DNA of 64,000 bases from Brevibacillus brevis. Lineage in GTDB: Bacteria; Bacillota; Bacilli; Brevibacillales; Brevibacillaceae. Under the pieces are notes generated by a model that saw only the letters and a program-made list of their open reading frames with translations, did no database searches and had not been told where the DNA came from. This document shows, in pieces, positions 1 to 6,758 of this stretch. Each line of letters opens with the position of its first letter. The first letter of the stretch is position 1. Where the stretch lies: positions 2,986,001-3,050,000 of the forward strand of contig NZ_LR134338.1 in assembly GCF_900637055.1 (NCBI RefSeq), in the 5' to 3' direction. The translations under genes and the position numbers were made by a program.

Positions 1-2
1 TG

Positions 3-1067
3 GCGCAGGTTCCTCATTTTGTAGGGATATCGACTTTGACTTATGTTTTTGTTGCCATTACTTTAATCATTGTATATGTTGTACCTAGATTTTTCAAAGC
101 GATACCAGCCCCTTTAATTGCAATTATTGTGTTAACTGCCGCCTTCATTTGGGGACAATACGATTTAAGGACGGTTGGCGATCTAGGTAAAATCACGCAA
201 ACATTGCCTTCCTTTTTTATACCAGACGTTCCATTTAATTTAGAAACGTTACAAATCATTTTTCCCTATTCCATTGCTTTAGCCATTGTCGGACTATTAG
301 AATCGTTGCTAACATCCTCCATTGTTGATGATATGACAGGGACCGATAGCAATAAAAATCGAGAATCCAGAGGTCAAGGGATCGCAAATATTATTACCGG
401 CTTCTTTGGTGGAATGGCTGGATGTGCCATGATTGGCCAGTCTGTGATCAATGTCAAATCAGGCGGACGAGGCAGATTATCCACTTTGATTGCAGGACTA
501 TTCTTATTATTTCTCATAATGGTCTTGGGTGGATTGGTTGTGCAGATACCAATGCCTGTGCTGGTTGGGATTATGATTATGGTTTCCATTGGCACATTTG
601 ATTGGTCATCGTTCTCCTATTTGCGTAAAGCTCCAAAGTCTGATTCCATTGTCATGTTGACTACTGTAATTATTGTGGTGGCAACGCATGACCTTTCTAA
701 AGGAGTTATTGCTGGTGTCATTCTTAGCGCGATCTTTTTTGTTGCCAAGATCTCAAAGCTGGAGGTTAAAAAACGCCAGGCGAACGAAGAGATTATCTTT
801 GATGTAACAGGTCAATTGTTTTTTGCTTCTGTGGAGGGTTTTGTCAACCAGTTCGACTTTACTATTGCTGAAAAAGAAATCGTTATTGATTTCTCTCAAG
901 CACATATTTGGGACGATTCAGCGGTTGGTGCGGTAGATAAAGTGGTCATCAAGTATCGTGACAATAATAATCATGTAAGGATCACAGGACTAAATGCTTC
1001 CAGTAAGAAATTAATAGATAAGTTAGCCATCTATCACGATAAAAATGCCCAACTAAAAACACATTAA
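3..1067 (+). CDS. SulP-family anion transporter with STAS domain, 5' end cut off
   Basis: The reading frame is open to the left edge, so the first third of the gene is missing; a TTG at 36 is inside the gene and is not the true start. About 355 residues remain. Several hydrophobic segments form the C-terminal half of a SulP transporter core, and the last ~100 residues form a cytoplasmic STAS domain. SulP proteins move sulfate, bicarbonate or related anions through the cytoplasmic membrane; the substrate cannot be told here. The stop lies 18 bases before the start of a universal stress protein, and the two probably form an operon. The family call is firm and the substrate unknown. Confidence 0.88.
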   Translation, partial: AQVPHFVGISTLTYVFVAITLIIVYVVPRFFKAIPAPLIAIIVLTAAFIWGQYDLRTVGDLGKITQTLPSFFIPDVPFNLETLQIIFPYSIALAIVGLLESLLTSSIVDDMTGTDSNKNRESRGQGIANIITGFFGGMAGCAMIGQSVINVKSGGRGRLSTLIAGLFLLFLIMVLGGLVVQIPMPVLVGIMIMVSIGTFDWSSFSYLRKAPKSDSIVMLTTVIIVVATHDLSKGVIAGVILSAIFFVAKISKLEVKKRQANEEIIFDVTGQLFFASVEGFVNQFDFTIAEKEIVIDFSQAHIWDDSAVGAVDKVVIKYRDNNNHVRITGLNASSKKLIDKLAIYHDKNAQLKTH

Positions 1068-1085
1068 TAAAAGGGAGAGATGATG

Positions 1086-1505
1086 ATGTATCAGCGTATT
1101 TTACTGGCTGCTGACGGTTCAAAGAACTCCATTCGTGCGGCCCAGGAAGCTGCGAAAATTGCTTCTTTGGCTCCTGATTCATGTGTAGAAATCCTATTTG
1201 TTGCAGACATGGACAAGGTAAAGAATGAGGTGCTCCATTCACAAGGTCATGAAGAAATCGAGCTAAAACGACAACAAAAGTTGATTCCCATCGCAGAGCA
1301 GCTGTCGGCTAAGAATGTTAATCATAAAACAAAGATTATTATCGGAGATCCTGGCCCGGCTATTGTAGAATATGCAAATAATGAAAAAGTGGATTTGGTC
1401 GTTATAGGAAGCCGAGGGCTAAATGCATTCCAAGAATTTGTTTTGGGTAGTGTCAGTCATAAGGTAGTTAAGAGAGTACAGTGCCCAGTTATGGTTGTAA
1501 AATAA
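1086..1505 (+). CDS. Universal stress protein, UspA family
   Basis: The 139-residue product is a cytoplasmic single-domain Usp. The ATP-binding signature G-2x-G-9x-G(S/T) is present near the C-terminus as GSRG, nine residues, then GS, so this is probably an ATP-binding Usp. Three ATG codons lie in a row at 1080, 1083 and 1086; the AGGGAG site at 1072-1077 best fits 1086. It follows the SulP gene closely and ends just before a strong terminator. SulP-Usp pairs are common in Bacillota, and a modulatory role on the transporter is only inferred. Confidence 0.9.
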   Translation: MYQRILLAADGSKNSIRAAQEAAKIASLAPDSCVEILFVADMDKVKNEVLHSQGHEEIELKRQQKLIPIAEQLSAKNVNHKTKIIIGDPGPAIVEYANNEKVDLVVIGSRGLNAFQEFVLGSVSHKVVKRVQCPVMVVK

Positions 1506-1517
1506 ATAATCCACAGT

Positions 1518-1563
1518 AAAAGCAGTACCCTTGTACTTAGTAAGGGTGCTGCTTTTGTTTTTA
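1518..1563 (+). terminator. Intrinsic terminator after the SulP-Usp operon
   Basis: A 15-bp stem (1518-1532 with 1542-1556, one wobble pair) is followed by a T-rich run. It lies 12 bases after the usp stop. Confidence 0.9.
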
Positions 1564-1564
1564 C

Positions 1565-1818
1565 TATGCTTGATTGATAGGATCATAAATGATGCATCGT
1601 TGAAATTATTTTGATGCGATTACTTTTCCAGACGAATTTCTGCTCGCTCAGTTCGTAGTCGCCAAATTGAAGCCATTGTCTTCTTTATAGCAACTCAACA
1701 CCTTATCTACCGCAGATTCCTTTTGTTGAATAATAATACTAGCGTTAGAAATAAGTGATGTAATCGGATGCAAGTAAACGTTTTTCAATGTTCAACTATT
1801 TATTATTGCAAGGCAGTA
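1565..1818. other. Non-coding stretch between terminator and arsenic island
   Basis: No complete gene is seen. The minus strand gives a short open stretch without a start codon or ribosome site, which may be the remnant of a lost gene downstream of the 67-residue protein. Confidence 0.4.
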
Positions 1819-2022
1819 TCAGCAGGTTGAAGTCAGCTCATCATAGGCATTTAAAAAATTTCGTTGCGTTTCTCCACCATAAACATCCAAATCCCCGTGA
1901 AAAAGACTCTCAACGGTTTTCACCTTCGCCTCGTCCGCAGTACACTGAAATACACGCATAACATGGGTAAGATACGCGAGAAAATACTCCTTACTAAGCA
2001 CGCTGCCCCTATTTACCTTCAT
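1819..2022 (-). CDS. Small hypothetical protein, last gene of the arsP operon
   Basis: The product is a 67-residue soluble protein of unknown family with a Cys in mid-chain and a Cys as its last residue. Its ATG overlaps the 3' end of the N-acetyltransferase gene by 14 bases, which suggests translational coupling. Hydrophobic and charged residues are mixed, and there is no signal peptide or membrane segment. The tight coupling supports a real gene. A truncated protein is possible, because the DNA downstream looks eroded. Confidence 0.55.
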   Translation of the reverse strand: MKVNRGSVLSKEYFLAYLTHVMRVFQCTADEAKVKTVESLFHGDLDVYGGETQRNFLNAYDELTSTC

Positions 2023-2530
2023 TACTCTCCTTACCTCCTATAAGAACTTTTTCCATTGCCATCACATCTACAAAACTTCCATCTAAGATTCCCTGGTTAT
2101 GAAATACACCGACTTCGCGGTACCCGCATTTTTTATATAGCCCTTGCCCTAGTTCATTAAAAGGAAAGGTAAACAACACGATTTTATAAAACTGGTGGGA
2201 TCGGGCAGTCTCTTCAAGCTTACGTAAAAGTACCTTTCCAACACCTTTCCCACGGTAATCTCGCTCAATATAAATAGATAAATCTGCGACACCATCATAG
2301 GCACAACGATTCGAGTAACGATTGAGAGAAGCCCATCCAATGATGGTATTATCCACCTCTGCCACAAGGACTGTATACCGTCCCTGATGCTCATCAAACC
2401 ATTTTCGGATATAGGTGTAAGCCTTTACTTCTGTTTCAAGCGTGGCAATTCGATCAACGATCCCCTGATTGTAGATAGCTAGGATGGATTCAAGGTCTTC
2501 GTCACTTGCTTTTCGAACGAAAAGATTCAT
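2009..2530 (-). CDS. arsN1: GNAT N-acetyltransferase, ArsN1-like (arsinothricin resistance)
   Basis: This 173-residue protein is a single GNAT domain. The N-terminal stretch YNQGIVDRIATLET is typical of the ArsN1/phosphinothricin acetyltransferase group, and the acetyl-CoA loop is visible as RGKGVGKVLL. ArsN1 acetylates the alpha-amino group of the arsenic antibiotic arsinothricin; related enzymes act on phosphinothricin or methionine derivatives. The gene lies downstream of arsP and a CC-rich mini-protein in the same direction, and this setting favours ArsN1 over a herbicide acetyltransferase. The substrate is inferred from family and context. Confidence 0.8.
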   Translation of the reverse strand: MNLFVRKASDEDLESILAIYNQGIVDRIATLETEVKAYTYIRKWFDEHQGRYTVLVAEVDNTIIGWASLNRYSNRCAYDGVADLSIYIERDYRGKGVGKVLLRKLEETARSHQFYKIVLFTFPFNELGQGLYKKCGYREVGVFHNQGILDGSFVDVMAMEKVLIGGKESNEGK

Positions 2531-2553
2531 GGTAGGCCTCTCCTTCGGACAGT

Positions 2554-2706
2554 TTATTTACAGCAAGAATCGTTTTTTATTCTGCTTCTTTTTTTTACTG
2601 TCTCCTCTTGATTACAGCAGTCATCTTTCGTTTCTTTTACCTCTTCGATCTTCACATTGCAGCAAGAACCTTCTTTTTTTCCAAACAAACTTTTCAAGAA
2701 TCCCAT
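2554..2706 (-). CDS. CC-rich mini-protein (50 residues), arsP operon
   Basis: The start at 2706 is set by AAGGAGGAG just upstream; longer versions reading into arsP lack this support. The 50-residue product begins with a hydrophobic, basic segment (MGFLKSLFGKK) and then carries three vicinal cysteine pairs (SCC, DCC, SCC) in a Lys/Glu-rich, probably unstructured chain. Vicinal cysteines are the classic ligands of As(III), Sb(III) and methylarsenite. The gene sits 13 bases after arsP and before arsN1. It does not resemble ArsD. A role as arsenical chaperone, buffer or scavenger is inferred; no family is recognised. Confidence 0.75.
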   Translation of the reverse strand: MGFLKSLFGKKEGSCCNVKIEEVKETKDDCCNQEETVKKRSRIKNDSCCK

Positions 2707-2719
2707 GTTAGACTCCTCC

Positions 2720-3586
2720 TTAGATGATATAGAATAACAATCCAGAAATAGTGGACATAGTGAACACAGATACAACAAAGGCTCCCACTAATCGCTTTTT
2801 AAAAATGGAGTTGAGCAAAGCCAATTCAGGTAAACTTGCTCCCGCAGAGCTGATCATTAATGCCATTGCTGGACCAAGCGCCATTCCTTTAGCAATCATG
2901 ATTTGTGAAATGGGAATCATGGTCGACAATCGAATGTATAGTGGTATACCAATAATGGCTGCGATCGGCACCATCCACCACTTATCACCACCAATATAGG
3001 TCGTAATCCACTCGGTCGGTACTACACCATGAATGACGGCTCCAATAGCAGCACCAATGATGAGATATGGGTATACCGTTTTCATCAACCCCATCGTTTC
3101 TATGAGAGCTACCTTCAGGCTAAAGGACTTCTTTGTCTCGTTGTATCCAGTCATAACGACTTGTTTCACTTGTTTTTCAAACCCTAATCGTTCAAGAGTA
3201 AACCCGATGATAACCGATAACACGGAAGTGATGATCGTATAAGCAATGGCTACTTTTGCACCAAGCATTGCTGCCATGAGAGTAATAATGGTTGGGTCCA
3301 GAACTGGTGAGGAGAAAAGGAACACCATTACGATTCCGAATTGAATTCTTTTGTTTAACAAATTAACAACTACCGGAATCGTTGAACATGAACAAAATGG
3401 TGTAACAAAAGCAAATACCAACGCCATGAGGGCTCCCAAGGCCGCGTTTTTCCCAGCTAAGAATTTTTCAACCTTTTCGTACGGGATAAAGCCCTGGAGC
3501 AAACTGATAGCAAATGAGATCCCAATAAACAATACTGTTAACTCTAAAGCAATCCACAATAAGCTGTTTAGTACTTCAATCCACAT
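2720..3586 (-). CDS. arsP: ArsP-type permease (organoarsenical efflux)
   Basis: The 288-residue integral membrane protein has about eight hydrophobic segments and the DUF318/UPF0718 signature TPFCSCSTIPVV in the first half. Proteins of this family called ArsP export trivalent organoarsenicals such as methylarsenite and trivalent roxarsone. The start at 3586 follows AAAGGGTGG; the longer frame from 3610 would begin inside a regulatory palindrome and lacks a ribosome site. It leads an operon with a CC mini-protein, arsN1 and a small protein. A MarR regulator lies directly upstream and a matching palindrome precedes the gene. Substrate is inferred from family and context. Confidence 0.85.
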   Translation of the reverse strand: MWIEVLNSLLWIALELTVLFIGISFAISLLQGFIPYEKVEKFLAGKNAALGALMALVFAFVTPFCSCSTIPVVVNLLNKRIQFGIVMVFLFSSPVLDPTIITLMAAMLGAKVAIAYTIITSVLSVIIGFTLERLGFEKQVKQVVMTGYNETKKSFSLKVALIETMGLMKTVYPYLIIGAAIGAVIHGVVPTEWITTYIGGDKWWMVPIAAIIGIPLYIRLSTMIPISQIMIAKGMALGPAMALMISSAGASLPELALLNSIFKKRLVGAFVVSVFTMSTISGLLFYII

Positions 3587-3604
3587 ACGTACCACCCTTT
3601 TTAT

Positions 3605-3617
3605 TTGCATTTTGCAA
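3605..3617. promoter_or_regulatory. MarR-type operator upstream of arsP
   Basis: The 13-bp palindrome TTGCATTTTGCAA lies between the MarR stop and the arsP ribosome site. It matches in length and outer bases the palindrome TTGCGAATCGCAA in front of the MarR gene. Confidence 0.65.
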
Positions 3618-3640
3618 GTATTATTGAAAGAGAAATGGGT

Positions 3641-4090
3641 TTAATCACCCATCGGATTACAACATTGCTTGGTTTTTGCCATTGCTTGATTGAACAATTT
3701 TAAGGATCGAATAACTGTTTCCTTTTCAAATTCGGACATATGAGAAAAGATATCGTCATAATACGCATTCATCGTCCGATCCATGTAATCATGCATGCGT
3801 TCGCCTTTTTCTGTTAAAGAAAGAATCTGTACCCTACGATCTTCTGCATAAGGAGTCTTTTTCACGAGCTCCGCATCGACCAATACTTGAACCTGTCGGC
3901 TAAATGTCGTTACATCCATTCCAAGAATCTCGGCAATTTGTTGGATGGATGGTTGATGGTTTCTGTGTATTTCATAGATGATGTGGCTTTGTGCAACCGA
4001 TATGTCAATCCCTTCAACCGAACAACAATTCTTATTTAACAGTCCAATACGTCGAGTCATCGTTTGTACAATTTCACGTATATTTTCCAT
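3641..4090 (-). CDS. MarR-family regulator with two cysteine pairs
   Basis: This 149-residue protein has the winged-helix MarR core. The DNA-recognition region lies at about residues 48-75, followed by the DRR wing motif at 84-86. It carries vicinal cysteines at 22-23 (NCC) and 143-144 (QCC), near the two ends that form the dimer interface in MarR proteins. The start at 4090 follows a GGAGGAGAGGTGAGGAA stretch. It lies upstream of the arsP operon, and similar palindromes precede it and arsP, so it probably represses both. Sensing of trivalent arsenicals through the CC pairs is inferred. Confidence 0.85.
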   Translation of the reverse strand: MENIREIVQTMTRRIGLLNKNCCSVEGIDISVAQSHIIYEIHRNHQPSIQQIAEILGMDVTTFSRQVQVLVDAELVKKTPYAEDRRVQILSLTEKGERMHDYMDRTMNAYYDDIFSHMSEFEKETVIRSLKLFNQAMAKTKQCCNPMGD

Positions 4091-4125
4091 TTCCTCACCT
4101 CTCCTCCTATTTATACACACATTAT

Positions 4126-4138
4126 TTGCGAATCGCAA
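4126..4138. promoter_or_regulatory. MarR operator in its own promoter region
   Basis: TTGCGAATCGCAA is a perfect palindrome 36 bp upstream of the MarR start and shares its form with the arsP site at 3605-3617. It points to autoregulation. Confidence 0.65.
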
Positions 4139-4148
4139 CTATTTTTTC

Positions 4149-4223
4149 ATCAAAAAAATTTGATGTTACCCATTGCTAATTTACAAATGGAGGAGTATAG
4201 TAATGTCATCAAGAAAAATTGAT
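4149..4223. promoter_or_regulatory. Two ArsR boxes (ATCAA-N6-TTGAT) around the arsR start
   Basis: Two exact ATCAA-N6-TTGAT palindromes are seen, at 4149-4164 and 4208-4223. This is the standard ArsR/SmtB operator form. The first lies in the divergent region shared with the MarR gene. The second covers codons 2-7 of the arsR gene if translation starts at 4203. Confidence 0.75.
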
Positions 4224-4565
4224 GAAGGTGACAATATGTTAAAAGAACTACCGATCCTACATACGAATAACGATACCTTCTTTGAGAAGTATGAAGCAAA
4301 GTTTAAAGCTCTTGCAGATAAAAAACGACTTCAGATTATGTATGAACTAACCCAAAAAGGGAAAGTTTGTGTCACCGATTTAGCGGAAATTGTAGATATG
4401 GCCCAATCTAAACTTTCGTACCACTTGAAGATCCTTTTGGATGCAAATCTGATTCTGAAAGAGACAGAGGGTACCATGAACTACTACTCCCTAAATCCTG
4501 ACGAAGTGAATCACCTTTTATCTGAAGAACTTTGCTGTATCTTCCGCCGAAATAATTGCTGCTAG
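4203..4565 (+). CDS. arsR: ArsR-family repressor with C-terminal cysteine pairs
   Basis: The 120-residue protein has a winged helix at about 35-100, with a recognition helix around QSKLSYHLKIL. It lacks the CVCDL metal site; instead it ends with Cys pairs at 111-112 and 119-120. This C-terminal placement resembles ArsR types whose As(III) or methylarsenite site is C-terminal. The start at 4203 is set by GGAGGAG seven bases upstream; ATG 4236 is an alternative. ATCAA-N6-TTGAT boxes lie before it, at its start and downstream, so it probably controls itself and the following small gene. Confidence 0.85.
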   Translation: MSSRKIDEGDNMLKELPILHTNNDTFFEKYEAKFKALADKKRLQIMYELTQKGKVCVTDLAEIVDMAQSKLSYHLKILLDANLILKETEGTMNYYSLNPDEVNHLLSEELCCIFRRNNCC

Positions 4566-4584
4566 TTCTTTTTTTCACCTTTTA

Positions 4585-4622
4585 ATCAATTTTTTTTGAT
4601 ATATACATCAAATAATCTTGAT
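4585..4622. promoter_or_regulatory. Tandem ArsR boxes after arsR
   Basis: Two exact ATCAA-N6-TTGAT palindromes occur at 4585-4600 and 4607-4622, a 22-bp pitch or about two helical turns. They lie directly before the ribosome site of the 58-residue gene, so the upstream ArsR probably also controls an internal promoter here. Confidence 0.75.
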
Positions 4623-4638
4623 ATAGGAGCTGATTCGT

Positions 4639-4815
4639 ATGATTTTGCATGATGTACTCGCACAAATGCTTTTTGAAGAACAAAAACAAAAACTTGAGTT
4701 CGTCACACGAAGGGCATGGCAGTTTCATCGAGGGGAGAATGTGCAATCTGCAAACAACCCACGCCAACAAACAACGCCCCTCCAAGTCCAGCAGCATCAA
4801 TGCGCAACATGCTAA
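4639..4815 (+). CDS. Small protein ending in CATC, behind tandem ArsR boxes
   Basis: AGGAG at 4625-4629 sits nine bases before this ATG. The 58-residue product has a helical, charged N-terminal half, a Gln-rich tail and a terminal CATC, the only cysteines in the chain. No family is recognised. The preceding tandem ArsR boxes make it likely to be expressed under arsenic control. It could be a true mini-protein with a CxxC metal or redox site, or the start of a gene that has lost its 3' part. Confidence 0.5.
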   Translation: MILHDVLAQMLFEEQKQKLEFVTRRAWQFHRGENVQSANNPRQQTTPLQVQQHQCATC

Positions 4816-4934
4816 TGATAATCTCATCTTTTGCCAATCGTTAAATGATTCAAAGTGGTAACTGATATTGTCTGCAAAATCATTGAATCCCCCTTTCTAT
4901 ACGGGGTTCAAATAAAACGTCTTAGGAGGAATTG

Positions 4935-5096
4935 ATGATGACAAACTTTGTTAAAGGTCCATCCGAAAATGAAAAAGGAGAATGCTGCGGGGGAGAATTA
5001 ACCGCACCGGCATCATGCTGCGAGGCCGAAGAACAAGGAGACAGTTCTTCTTGCTGCACTTCTGATACCAAAGACAATAGTCCGTCCTGCTGCTGA
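4935..5096 (+). CDS. CC-rich mini-protein (53 residues) with four cysteine pairs
   Basis: The sequence TAGGAGGA precedes tandem ATG codons at 4935 and 4938. The product is acidic, has no membrane segment and holds four vicinal cysteine pairs spaced by about 10-13 residues (ECC, SCC, SCC, and SCC at the very end). It is built like the minus-strand mini-protein at 2554-2706, with which it shares little sequence beyond the CC pairs. Binding of soft trivalent metalloids is inferred from the cysteine pattern and from the position between two arsR genes. It is not an ArsD. Confidence 0.75.
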   Translation: MMTNFVKGPSENEKGECCGGELTAPASCCEAEEQGDSSSCCTSDTKDNSPSCC

Positions 5097-5128
5097 TTAC
5101 CACTGAAACCCTTCCAGAATCTTCATAA

Positions 5129-5160
5129 ATGAAATGCGGGATGCCTATCCCGCATTTCAT
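5129..5160 (+). terminator. Hairpin after the CC mini-protein
   Basis: A perfect 14-bp stem (5129-5142 with 5147-5160) with a GCCT loop lies 33 bases after the stop. There is no long T run, so termination or 3'-end protection is only probable. Confidence 0.6.
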
Positions 5161-5204
5161 TAAACGTTAAAATACGATACAGAGACTCTTCAAATGTAAC
5201 GACC

Positions 5205-5251
5205 TTGACATCAACCTAAATTAGACATATTATATCGTTAAATTCCGATAT
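5205..5251 (+). promoter_or_regulatory. Promoter and operator of the second arsR
   Basis: TTGACA (5205-5210), a 17-base spacer and TATTAT (5228-5233) form a near-consensus sigma-A promoter. The inverted repeat ATATCG-N8-CGATAT (5232-5251) overlaps the -10 box and is well placed for repression. Confidence 0.8.
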
Positions 5252-5277
5252 AACGACGGAAGGGATGTTTCTGGTTG

Positions 5278-5562
5278 GTGCAGTTTAACGAAGTACAATC
5301 GTTCTTAAAGGCTCTCGCAAGTGAAAAAAGGCAGGAAATCATGTTTCTCTTTACAGATCGTAAAGAACTTACAGTAGGAGAAGTTGCCCATTTGGTTGCG
5401 ATTGGTCAATCAACAGCGTCAGAACAACTTGCCATACTCAAAAGGGCAGGCTTAGTTCATTCTCGTAAGGACGGAAAAGAGGTTTTTTATTCTCCGAACC
5501 GAGAGCAGATACTAGCATCTATGCAGCAACTCAATACCTACTTGCTCAATTGTTGTAAGTGA
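5278..5562 (+). CDS. arsR: ArsR-family repressor, second type
   Basis: The 94-residue protein is almost only a winged-helix domain, with the recognition helix at QSTASEQLAILKRAG. It lacks CVCDL and ends in NCCK, so the only cysteines are the vicinal pair at the C-terminus. GTG at 5278 is taken as the start; TTG 5275 is also possible. Its ATATCG-N8-CGATAT operator occurs in its own promoter and again before the flavin monooxygenase gene, so the two genes form its regulon. The trigger is probably a trivalent arsenical, by analogy with C-terminal CC-type ArsR proteins. Confidence 0.85.
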   Translation: MQFNEVQSFLKALASEKRQEIMFLFTDRKELTVGEVAHLVAIGQSTASEQLAILKRAGLVHSRKDGKEVFYSPNREQILASMQQLNTYLLNCCK

Positions 5563-5588
5563 AAACTTACAATCTTTTTTCAAGAAAC

Positions 5589-5608
5589 ATATCGTTAAAT
5601 CCCGATAT
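5589..5608. promoter_or_regulatory. Second arsR-type operator, before the arsO-like gene
   Basis: ATATCG-N8-CGATAT is repeated here with a spacer nearly identical to that of the site at 5232-5251. It lies 12 bases before the monooxygenase start and overlaps its leader. Confidence 0.75.
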
Positions 5609-5620
5609 GACGAAAGGAAG

Positions 5621-6673
5621 ATGAACATGACCCGTATTTATGATTGTATTGTCATTGGTGCCGGTCAGGCCGGTTTGGCCGCTGGTTATCACCTTCTGCG
5701 AGAGCAGCGTGACTTTCTTATTCTAGAAGCTACCGATAAACCTGCTGGCTCGTGGCCTCAGTATTATGACAGCCTTACCTTGTTCTCACCTGCAAACTAC
5801 TCTTCTCTTCCTGGATTTGCTTTCCCAGGTGACCCGAACCGATACCCTACCCGTAATGAGGTCGTTGCGTATTTGATCCATTACGCTAAACATTTTAACT
5901 TCCCTATTCTGACCCGTACGACTGTAACGAATGTTCAAAAAGAAAAGGATTTATTTTTGGTCAAAACCCAATCAGATGAGGTATTTCAAGCCAAACATAT
6001 TATCGCTGCGACGGGCGGATTTAGTCGACCCTATCTTCCGCAAATTCCTGGGGTTGAACAATTTCAAGGAATGACTCTCCATTCAAAGGACTATCAAAAC
6101 CCTACCCCTTTTCAAAACCAACGCATCATCGTGGTTGGTGCTGGTAACTCTGCGGTTCAAATTGCAGTGGAGTTGGCTACAAATGCTGAGGTTACTATCG
6201 CCACACGATCACCCATTGTCTTTAAGCCGCAGATCCTTTTCGGCAAGGATATCCACTTCTGGGTCACTGCACTGGGGCTAGACCAATCAGGTTTTGGAAA
6301 GTGGCTACTTCAGTCGAAACCTGAAGGTGTACTGGATACCGGGAGATACCAAATGGCCATCGAAAATCAAAAGCCTGATCGAAAAGCAATGTTCACCCAC
6401 TTTACGAATAAAGGCGTTGTTTGGTCAGACGGTACTCAAGAACAAGTGGATACAGTCATCTTTGCCACTGGTTATCGTCCTAATATCCAATACCTTTCCT
6501 CTCTTCATGCTTTGACCGAAGATGGTTCTCCGCAGCATCAATACGGCGTCAGTACAACAGTTCCAGGCCTGTATTACGTTGGGCTCCCCTGGCAACGGTC
6601 CCTAGCATCGGCTACCCTACGTGGGGTCGGCAGTGATGCAAAATATGTAGTAAAACATATGCAGAACAGCTAA
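5621..6673 (+). CDS. arsO: ArsO-like flavin monooxygenase
   Basis: The 350-residue cytoplasmic protein has an N-terminal FAD Rossmann motif GAGQAG at about residues 13-18 and a central NADPH motif GAGNSA near 179, the layout of group B flavin monooxygenases. ArsO is the name of such proteins in arsenic clusters; their exact reaction is not well settled. The start at 5621 follows AAAGGAAG; ATG 5627 is also possible. An operator for the preceding ArsR lies directly upstream, which ties it to the arsenic response. Oxidation of an arsenical or an antioxidant role is inferred from context. Confidence 0.75.
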   Translation: MNMTRIYDCIVIGAGQAGLAAGYHLLREQRDFLILEATDKPAGSWPQYYDSLTLFSPANYSSLPGFAFPGDPNRYPTRNEVVAYLIHYAKHFNFPILTRTTVTNVQKEKDLFLVKTQSDEVFQAKHIIAATGGFSRPYLPQIPGVEQFQGMTLHSKDYQNPTPFQNQRIIVVGAGNSAVQIAVELATNAEVTIATRSPIVFKPQILFGKDIHFWVTALGLDQSGFGKWLLQSKPEGVLDTGRYQMAIENQKPDRKAMFTHFTNKGVVWSDGTQEQVDTVIFATGYRPNIQYLSSLHALTEDGSPQHQYGVSTTVPGLYYVGLPWQRSLASATLRGVGSDAKYVVKHMQNS

Positions 6674-6682
6674 ACGTTATGG

Positions 6683-6712
6683 AAAAACGACCATGTAGCC
6701 CCATGGTCGTTT
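6683..6712. terminator. Hairpin terminator between convergent genes
   Basis: An 11-bp stem (6685-6695 with 6702-6712) lies 10 bases after the monooxygenase stop and ends in a T-rich stretch on the plus strand. Confidence 0.75.
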
Positions 6713-6758
6713 CTTCGTTTATCGATTTTCTTTTTCTGGTATTCCATTGCTTGCTCTT

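Noticed and set aside
2554-5096. ArsD identity for the CC-rich mini-proteins
   Set aside because: ArsD is about 110-120 residues with a thioredoxin-like fold; these are half that size, share no motif beyond CC, and no arsA gene is present.
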